A stretch of DNA of 64,000 nt. Origin: Paenibacillus mangrovi. GTDB taxonomy: Bacteria > Bacillota > Bacilli > Paenibacillales > Paenibacillaceae. The stretch covers positions 1 to 64,000 of the forward strand of contig NZ_JALIRP010000001.1 in the NCBI RefSeq assembly GCF_022898935.1. Direction: 5' to 3'. The translations under genes were made by a program, and so were the position numbers. This document shows, piece by piece, positions 58,058-64,000 of this stretch. Below the pieces are notes generated by a model that saw only the letters and a program-made list of their open reading frames with translations, did no database searches and had not been told where the DNA came from. How positions within the stretch are numbered: the stretch's first letter is position 1; each line of letters begins with the position of its first letter.

Positions 58058-59482
58058 ATGCGTAAAACAAAAATCGTATGTACTATCGGACCTTCCAGTG
58101 AATCGTTGGAAAACACCAAAAAATTGATTCTTGCCGGCATGAACGTAGCCCGTCTGAACTTTTCTCACGGCGACTTCGAGGAGCACGGCAACCGGATTAA
58201 AAACATCCGCCAGGCTTCCAAAGAATTGAACAAAACAGTAGCCATTCTGCTTGATACCAAAGGACCTGAAATCCGTACGGGCAAGCTGGCTGTTGAGCCG
58301 ATTGAACTCGTTCAAGATGAATACATCACTTTGACAACCGAAGAAATTTTAGGAGACAAAGACCGCATCTCCGTCACTTATCAGGATCTTCCTGGTGATG
58401 TGCAAGAGGGCTCCACCATTCTGATCGACGACGGTCTGATCGGTTTGACGGTTGAAAGTGTTGAAGGCACCGAGATTAAATGCCGCATTGTCAACGGAGG
58501 TACCATCAAGAGCAAGAAAGGCGTTAACGTACCGGGTGTTGCGATTTCTCTGCCAGGTATTACAGAGAAAGACGCGAGCGATATCGTGTTTGGTATCGAG
58601 CAAGGCATCGATTTTATTGCAGCTTCCTTCGTCCGCAAAGCAAGTGACGTTAAAGAAATCCGTGAACTGCTCAAGAAGCATAACGCAGAACACATTCAAA
58701 TTATTTCCAAAATCGAAAATCAGCAGGGCGTAGACAACCTGGATGAAATCCTGGAAGCTTCCGACGGTCTGATGGTAGCCCGTGGCGACCTTGGCGTGGA
58801 AATTCCTGCTGAAGAAGTACCGCTTGTACAAAAACGCATGATCGAAAAATGTAATGTTGCGGGTAAACCGGTAATCACCGCTACCCAAATGCTCGATTCC
58901 ATGCAGCGCAACCCGCGTCCGACACGCGCAGAAGCAAGTGACGTTGCGAACGCCATTTTCGACGGTACCGATGCTATCATGCTCTCCGGCGAAACAGCTG
59001 CTGGTAAATATCCGGTGGAATCCGTTCAGACTATGTCCCGTATTGCTGAAAAAGCGGAATCCGCACTGGACTACCGCGAGATTTTCTTGAAGCAAAGAAT
59101 CGCTCAAGAAACGACAGTTACCGAAGCGATCAGCCAATCCGTAGCGATCTCCGCACTGGATCTGAATGCGAAGGCGATCATTTCCTCCACGGAATCTGGT
59201 CATACGGCACGTATGGTATCCAAATACCGTCCACAGGCACCGATCATTGCTGTAACGACACAGGAGCGTACGCTGCGCCGTCTGGCTCTTACTTGGGGTG
59301 TAACTCCGGTTCAGGGCAAAGTCGCAACTTCTACTGACGAAATGTTCGAGAACTCCTTGAAGGGCGGTCTGGAAACCGGCATCGTAAAGGCAGGAGATCT
59401 GGTAGTGATCACAGCTGGTGTTCCGCTTGGACAATCCGGTTCGACTAACCTTGTGAAAGTCAGCCAGGTTCCTAACTTGTAG
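58058..59482 (+). CDS. pyk: Pyruvate kinase (short form)
   Basis: The product is 474 residues: [99 protein letters not shown]. It lacks the C-terminal PEP-utiliser-like extension of the Bacillus subtilis enzyme (about 585 residues). It converts PEP to pyruvate. CGGAGGAAA lies upstream. It directly follows accA; a pfkA gene, usual between them in Bacillus, is absent here. A terminator follows. Confidence 0.95.
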   Translation: MRKTKIVCTIGPSSESLENTKKLILAGMNVARLNFSHGDFEEHGNRIKNIRQASKELNKTVAILLDTKGPEIRTGKLAVEPIELVQDEYITLTTEEILGDKDRISVTYQDLPGDVQEGSTILIDDGLIGLTVESVEGTEIKCRIVNGGTIKSKKGVNVPGVAISLPGITEKDASDIVFGIEQGIDFIAASFVRKASDVKEIRELLKKHNAEHIQIISKIENQQGVDNLDEILEASDGLMVARGDLGVEIPAEEVPLVQKRMIEKCNVAGKPVITATQMLDSMQRNPRPTRAEASDVANAIFDGTDAIMLSGETAAGKYPVESVQTMSRIAEKAESALDYREIFLKQRIAQETTVTEAISQSVAISALDLNAKAIISSTESGHTARMVSKYRPQAPIIAVTTQERTLRRLALTWGVTPVQGKVATSTDEMFENSLKGGLETGIVKAGDLVVITAGVPLGQSGSTNLVKVSQVPNL

Positions 59483-59531
59483 GAGACCCTTGGTCTGAAG
59501 AACGATAATGTTATAGATTCTTATATAAAAG

Positions 59532-59562
59532 ACTGTGCAGGATCATTCCTGCGCAGTTTTTT
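59532..59562 (+). terminator. Terminator of pyk
   Basis: GACTGTGCAGGA pairs with TCCTGCGCAGT (G-T pair included) around TCAT and runs into seven Ts. Confidence 0.85.
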
Positions 59563-59729
59563 TATGACTGAGGAAGTTAAGAGGACATCGTTTTTTCCTG
59601 AATGAATAGAGCATGTCTGGTACAAAATACCTGTGTTGTTGTTTTTCGGCTGCCTATGACCCGAATTCGAGAGTTGTGAAGCCCTATGTTATACTTGAAT
59701 TAACTCTTTATATTTTCAAAGAAGGGATT

Positions 59730-60251
59730 ATGGCAGACATGGGAAAAGACATAGGAGACAAGTTCTGCCGCTGGTATACGGCTTCTGTTCGTGTCCGTTA
59801 TCAGGAGAGCGACCAAATGGGAGTGGTCTACCACGCAAACTACCTGAATTGGTTTGAAATCGGCCGGACTGAAATGATTCGGGAGCTTGGCATTAGTTAC
59901 CGAAGCATGGAAGATCAGGGCGTTCTACTTCCCGTTACGGACCTGGATATGAAGTTCAGCCAGCCGGCGCGATATGACGATGAAATAACGATTTTTACTC
60001 GAATGACTGCTTTTTCTAAATTAAGAATCGGGTATGCGTATGAAGTCAGAAGACTTTCGGATGAAGAGAGAGGACTTCTGTTCCAGAAGCAGTATTCAGA
60101 GGAGCATGAGCTGCCTGGAGAATTGCTCGTGTCCGGTTCGACAAGTCATGTATGGGTAAATCGTGAATGGCAGCCTGTAAGGCTGGACAAGGGCGCTCCT
60201 GGGCTCTATATCGCACTGGAGCAATCGCTAAGCGGGGGAGGAGATCGCTAA
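59730..60251 (+). CDS. YbgC/FadM-like acyl-CoA thioesterase (4HBT)
   Basis: The product is 173 residues: SVRVRYQESDQMGVVYHANY LNWFEIGRTEMIRELGISY (split) is the 4HBT active-site motif (D-x-x-G-x-x-Y-x-x-Y-x-x-F-x-x-A/E). It probably hydrolyses a short acyl-CoA thioester. ATG 59730 has GAAGGG upstream; the frame is open from 59613 without a better site. Its stop overlaps the start of fxsA (TAATG). Confidence 0.85.
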   Translation: MADMGKDIGDKFCRWYTASVRVRYQESDQMGVVYHANYLNWFEIGRTEMIRELGISYRSMEDQGVLLPVTDLDMKFSQPARYDDEITIFTRMTAFSKLRIGYAYEVRRLSDEERGLLFQKQYSEEHELPGELLVSGSTSHVWVNREWQPVRLDKGAPGLYIALEQSLSGGGDR

Positions 60252-60643
60252 TGTGGAAATGGCTGCTTGCCGTGATGATCATCGTGCCCGCAGTAGAAAT
60301 TTACGGCTTTAGCCTAGTTGCGAGCTGGATAGGCGGAGGGAATACGTTTCTGCTTACCATCGTTACCTCCGCGATCGGGATGGTTATGATGCGCTTTGAG
60401 GGGCGCAAGGTGCTGGAAGATTCCCGGGCACGGATGAACTCAGGAGAAATTCCGGGAAGAAGCATGGTGGATGGGTTGTGTGTTTTTATAGGCGGCATGC
60501 TGCTGGTTATTCCCGGATTTGTAACGGATATCATTGGGTTTACGATGGTCTTTCCTCTTACGCGTCCGCTCTACCGCTATCTCATACTAAAGTGGCTGGA
60601 GAAAAAAATGAAAGATGGAAATTTCACGATTTATCGCCGTTAA
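60251..60643 (+). CDS. fxsA: FxsA-family membrane protein
   Basis: The product is 130 residues: MWKWLLAVMIIVPAVEIYGF, GGNTFLLTIVTSAIGMVMMR FEGRKVLEDSRARM (split) and IGGMLLVIPGFVTDIIGFTM VFPLTRPLYR (split) are the FxsA pattern, with four membrane segments. FxsA was named for relieving F exclusion of phage T7 in E. coli when overproduced. Coupled to the thioesterase gene. Confidence 0.9.
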   Translation: MWKWLLAVMIIVPAVEIYGFSLVASWIGGGNTFLLTIVTSAIGMVMMRFEGRKVLEDSRARMNSGEIPGRSMVDGLCVFIGGMLLVIPGFVTDIIGFTMVFPLTRPLYRYLILKWLEKKMKDGNFTIYRR

Positions 60644-60891
60644 CAGAAGGATTTTGCCGGATGATAAAAAAATCTTTATCTGTCTGATAAAACAATTTGA
60701 TGTTTTTACAAGGGACACATATGTTCACATATCCGACAAAATCCTTTATGATAATAGTGATTCCATTCCTTGGCGACTTCAAGTCAGATGGAAATGGCGG
60801 GCGGCCGACTTTTTATTTTTGAGTAAAATGTAAATGTTTTCACGGCTCGTTTATCCAGTTGAAAATCCGTTGTATAAAGGAGAGATGTACG

Positions 60892-62007
60892 ATGACAGCT
60901 ACGAAAGGCCTTGAGGGAATTGTTGCCGCAGCTTCTTCCATCAGTTCCATCGTGGACGGTGTGCTCACATACCGTGGTTATGACATCGATGATCTTGCAG
61001 TCAATGCAAGTTTTGAAGAAGTAGCCTATCTGCTGTGGTTCGGAAAGCTGCCAAGTCAAGCAGAGCTGAAACAACTCCATGAGGATTTGAGTAACGAAGC
61101 GAAGGTTCCGGATCAAGTTATTGAGCAAATGAAATTATACCCTAAAGATACAAATACTATGGCTGCTCTCCGTTCGGCGGTATCGGCGCTTGCCCTCTAT
61201 GACAAGGAAGCCGATGATATGAGTCGTGAAGCGAACGAGCGTAAGGCAATCCGCCTTCAGGCCAAGCTGCCCACCGTAATCGCTGCCCTGGCACGCATCC
61301 GCGAAGGCCAAGAGCCGGTGGCTCCGCTAGCGGGACTCTTCATTGCAGAGAACTTCCTATATATGCTAAGAGGCGAAAAACCGGATGAGGTATCGGTTAA
61401 AGCCTTGGATCAGGCGCTTGTACTCCATGCGGACCATGAGCTGAACGCTTCCACATTTGCCGCCCGCGTAACAGTGGCTACGCTTTCAGATATCTACTCC
61501 GGTGTGACTTCTGCGATCGGCGCTTTGAAGGGTCCACTGCACGGTGGAGCCAATGAAGCGGTCATGAGAATGCTGAGCGAGATCGGAAGCATGGAAAATG
61601 TCGAGCCTTACATCCAGCAAAAATTGGATAACCGTGACAAGATCATGGGCTTTGGACACCGCGTTTATAAAAACGGCGATCCGCGTGCGAAGCATTTGCA
61701 AAAAATGTCACGCGAGCTTGGTGAAATGAAGGGGGACACGACGCTGTACGAAATGTCCGTCAAAATTGATGAGCTCGTAAACACTCAAAAAGGTCTGAGA
61801 CCTAATGTGGATTTCTATTCCGCTTCTGTGTATACTCAGCTAGGAATCAATCACGAGTTGTTTACCCCGATTTTCGCCATCAGCCGTGTATCCGGATGGA
61901 CCGCACACATTCTCGAGCAGTATGAAAACAACCGGATTATCCGTCCGCGTGCCGAGTATGTTGGTCTTACCGATCAGAAATACGTATCGGTTGAACAGCG
62001 CTCTTAA
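60892..62007 (+). CDS. citZ: Citrate synthase
   Basis: The product is 371 residues: KGLEGIVAAASSISSIVDGV, LTYRGYDIDDLA, ADHELNASTFAARV, GPLHGGANEAVMRML and IMGFGHRVYKNGDPRAKHL are the citrate-synthase blocks with the catalytic histidines (HADHE, GGANE/LHGG, GFGHR). It starts the TCA operon citZ-icd-mdh. ATG 60892 has AAGGAGAG upstream. The 250-bp gap before it is AT-rich and holds the promoter. Confidence 0.95.
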   Translation: MTATKGLEGIVAAASSISSIVDGVLTYRGYDIDDLAVNASFEEVAYLLWFGKLPSQAELKQLHEDLSNEAKVPDQVIEQMKLYPKDTNTMAALRSAVSALALYDKEADDMSREANERKAIRLQAKLPTVIAALARIREGQEPVAPLAGLFIAENFLYMLRGEKPDEVSVKALDQALVLHADHELNASTFAARVTVATLSDIYSGVTSAIGALKGPLHGGANEAVMRMLSEIGSMENVEPYIQQKLDNRDKIMGFGHRVYKNGDPRAKHLQKMSRELGEMKGDTTLYEMSVKIDELVNTQKGLRPNVDFYSASVYTQLGINHELFTPIFAISRVSGWTAHILEQYENNRIIRPRAEYVGLTDQKYVSVEQRS

Positions 62008-62129
62008 TGGACAAAAAAGAATAGGGGAACCGGTAACACTGCGTTTTACATGCGGGGTTCCGGATCCCTTATATGACTGTCCATCTTTGAAATTGAAAGC
62101 ATATTTATGAAAACGAGGAGGACGTAATA

Positions 62130-63422
62130 ATGAAATTAGAGAAATTCGCACTTCCTACCGAGGGTGACAAAATTGAAATCACAAACGGCAAGCTTCAGGT
62201 GCCTAACAACCCGATCATTCCTTTTATCGAAGGTGACGGTACGGGCCGTGATATTTGGAAAGCTTCCAAACGCGTTCTGGATGCTGCAGTGGAAAAAGCT
62301 TACGGCGGCTCCAAAAAAATCGCTTGGTATGAAGTGTTTGCCGGCGAGAAAGCCTTCAATACATACGGAGAGTGGCTGCCTAATGACACGCTTGAAGCCA
62401 TCCGTGAGTATATCGTAGCGATCAAAGGACCTTTGACTACGCCAATCGGCGGCGGTATTCGTTCCCTGAACGTGGCTCTTCGCCAAGAGCTGGATCTGTA
62501 TGTGTGCCTGCGTCCTGTGCGCTACTTCGACGGCGTTCCTTCTCCGGTTAAGCATCCTGAGCTAGTGGATATGGTTATTTTCCGTGAAAATACCGAGGAC
62601 ATCTATGCAGGTATCGAATACAAAGAAGGCTCCGAGGAAGTGAAGAAGGTTATCAAATTCCTTCAGGATGAAATGGGCGTTAACAAAATCCGTTTCCCTG
62701 AAACTTCCGGTATCGGTATTAAGCCAGTATCCTCTGAGGGCTCCAAGCGTCTGGTTCGCGCTGCTGTTGAGTACGCAATCAAACATGGCCGTAAGAGCGT
62801 AACGCTGGTTCACAAAGGCAACATCATGAAATTCACCGAAGGTGCCTTCAAAAACTGGGGCTACGAAGTGGCTGAGCAGGAGTTCGGCGATAAAGTATTC
62901 ACTTGGGCACAATATGATGCCATCAAAGAAAAAGACGGTACAGATGCAGCAAACGCCGCTCAAAGCGCTGCTGAAGCTGAAGGTAAAATCATCGTGAAGG
63001 ACGCGATTGCGGACATCGCTCTACAGCAGGTATTGACTCGTCCAACCGACTTTGACGTCATTGCTACACTTAACCTGAATGGTGACTATCTGTCCGATGC
63101 TCTGGCTGCACAAATCGGCGGTATCGGTATCGCTCCGGGAGCCAACATCAACTACGTAACCGGACATGCTATTTTCGAAGCTACCCATGGTACAGCTCCT
63201 AAATATGCCGACAAAGACGTAGTGAACCCTGGTTCCGTTATCTTGTCTGGCGTTATGCTGCTTGAGCACCTGGGATGGCAGGAAGCGGCTGACCTGATCT
63301 ACAAGGGCATGGAAACTTCCATTAACAATAAAACCGTTACCTATGACTTTGCCCGCCTGATGGACGGCGCAACACAAGTGAAATGCTCTGAGTTTGCAGA
63401 CGAAGTCATTAATAACATGTAG
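62130..63422 (+). CDS. icd: Isocitrate dehydrogenase, NADP type
   Basis: The product is 430 residues: [111 protein letters not shown] and [13 protein letters not shown] match NADP-dependent isocitrate dehydrogenase. It converts isocitrate to 2-oxoglutarate. AGGAGGAC lies upstream. A small GGAACC/GGTTCC hairpin lies between citZ and icd (about 62029-62083). Confidence 0.95.
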   Translation: MKLEKFALPTEGDKIEITNGKLQVPNNPIIPFIEGDGTGRDIWKASKRVLDAAVEKAYGGSKKIAWYEVFAGEKAFNTYGEWLPNDTLEAIREYIVAIKGPLTTPIGGGIRSLNVALRQELDLYVCLRPVRYFDGVPSPVKHPELVDMVIFRENTEDIYAGIEYKEGSEEVKKVIKFLQDEMGVNKIRFPETSGIGIKPVSSEGSKRLVRAAVEYAIKHGRKSVTLVHKGNIMKFTEGAFKNWGYEVAEQEFGDKVFTWAQYDAIKEKDGTDAANAAQSAAEAEGKIIVKDAIADIALQQVLTRPTDFDVIATLNLNGDYLSDALAAQIGGIGIAPGANINYVTGHAIFEATHGTAPKYADKDVVNPGSVILSGVMLLEHLGWQEAADLIYKGMETSINNKTVTYDFARLMDGATQVKCSEFADEVINNM

Positions 63423-63437
63423 AGAAGAGGAATAACA

Positions 63438-64000
63438 ATGACTCTGACTCGTAAAAAAATTACTGTCGTAGGTGCCGGTTTCACAGGTGCGACAACAGCT
63501 TTGATGCTGGCACAAAAAGAACTTGGCAACGTTGTACTGCTTGATATTCCACAGCTTGAGAACCCAACCAAGGGTAAAGCATTGGACATGCTTGAAGCAA
63601 GTCCGGTACAAGGCTTTGACAGCCAAATTACCGGTACTTCGAGCTATGATGATGCTGCCGATTCTGACATCGTCATCATCACAGCCGGTGTAGCACGCAA
63701 ACCAGGCATGAGCCGTGACGATCTTGTGAACACCAATGCAGGAATCGTAAGATCTGTCTGCGAGAATGTAAAAAGAGTCGCTCCGGAGTCCATCGTTATC
63801 GTTCTAAGCAACCCTGCAGATGCTATGACTTATGTAGCTTATAAAACGCTCGGATTTCCTAAAAACCGCGTTATCGGCCAATCCGGCGTTCTCGATACTG
63901 CGCGTTACTGCACATTCATCGCACAAGAACTGAATGTGTCCATTGAAGACGTTCGCGGCTTTGTGCTCGGCGGACATGGTGATGACATGGTTCCCCTCGT
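63438..64000 (+). CDS. mdh: Malate dehydrogenase (cut by window edge)
   Basis: The first 187 residues are present: [20 protein letters not shown] (Rossmann motif), [54 protein letters not shown] and [13 protein letters not shown] up to the window edge. It is the third gene of the TCA operon, 15 bases after icd. The remaining about 125 residues lie beyond the right edge. Confidence 0.93.
   Translation, partial: MTLTRKKITVVGAGFTGATTALMLAQKELGNVVLLDIPQLENPTKGKALDMLEASPVQGFDSQITGTSSYDDAADSDIVIITAGVARKPGMSRDDLVNTNAGIVRSVCENVKRVAPESIVIVLSNPADAMTYVAYKTLGFPKNRVIGQSGVLDTARYCTFIAQELNVSIEDVRGFVLGGHGDDMVPL

Noticed and set aside
58349..59434. Long minus-strand open frame inside pyk
   Set aside because: Mirror of the pyk codons, with cysteine-, histidine- and phenylalanine-rich composition typical of an antisense reading.

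Overview
The window comes from a spore-forming Firmicute, most likely Paenibacillus. The right 24 kb is a typical Paenibacillaceae chromosome: a five-gene cluster of YheC/YheD-type ATP-grasp spore-coat-associated proteins, yheA, ytoI, ytpI, ytrI, ytrH, dnaE, accD-accA, pyk, fxsA and citZ-icd-mdh. The left 40 kb is A+T-richer accessory DNA.

Layout. (1) 1-8.3 kb is a gene graveyard: a few intact small secreted or cytoplasmic proteins lie among 3' scraps of large serine recombinases, broken housekeeping genes (a UDP-GlcNAc 2-epimerase tail, a yfiT/bacillithiol-transferase head), a group II intron 5' scrap and a family of intergenic hairpin repeats. (2) 8.35-26 kb is a conjugative element core: an Xre-type repressor, two actin-like ParM-type ATPases each with a small partner, a HerA/VirB4-like ATPase with two small membrane proteins, MobC plus MOBP-like relaxase, a PcfB/DUF3801-like protein, VirD4, a small VirB2-like protein, VirB6-like, PrgI, VirB4, an NlpC/P60 hydrolase, a surface protein and a DUF4315-like protein. 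(3) 26-28.3 kb holds remnants and hairpins. (4) 28.3-35.6 kb is an integron-like gene-cassette array. A deleted tyrosine recombinase is followed by single-gene units separated by eight long attC-like palindromes. (5) 35.7-39.9 kb holds small genes, an unidentified structured RNA candidate, a 200-bp imperfect palindrome upstream of an ArdC-like antirestriction gene, and an intact large serine recombinase. (6) The recombinase abuts a 5'-truncated cotJC, so the element appears to split a mother-cell sporulation gene. The other half of cotJC is not in this window, so the left end of the element lies outside it or has been lost. (7) 40.3-64 kb is the conserved chromosome.

The most notable finding is the cassette array. 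In each of the first six cassettes, the first 9-18 bases are the near-perfect reverse complement of the bases that open that cassette's own downstream repeat. The repeats keep four nested stems, several by compensatory base changes. This is the architecture of integron attC sites, here on a Gram-positive conjugative element.
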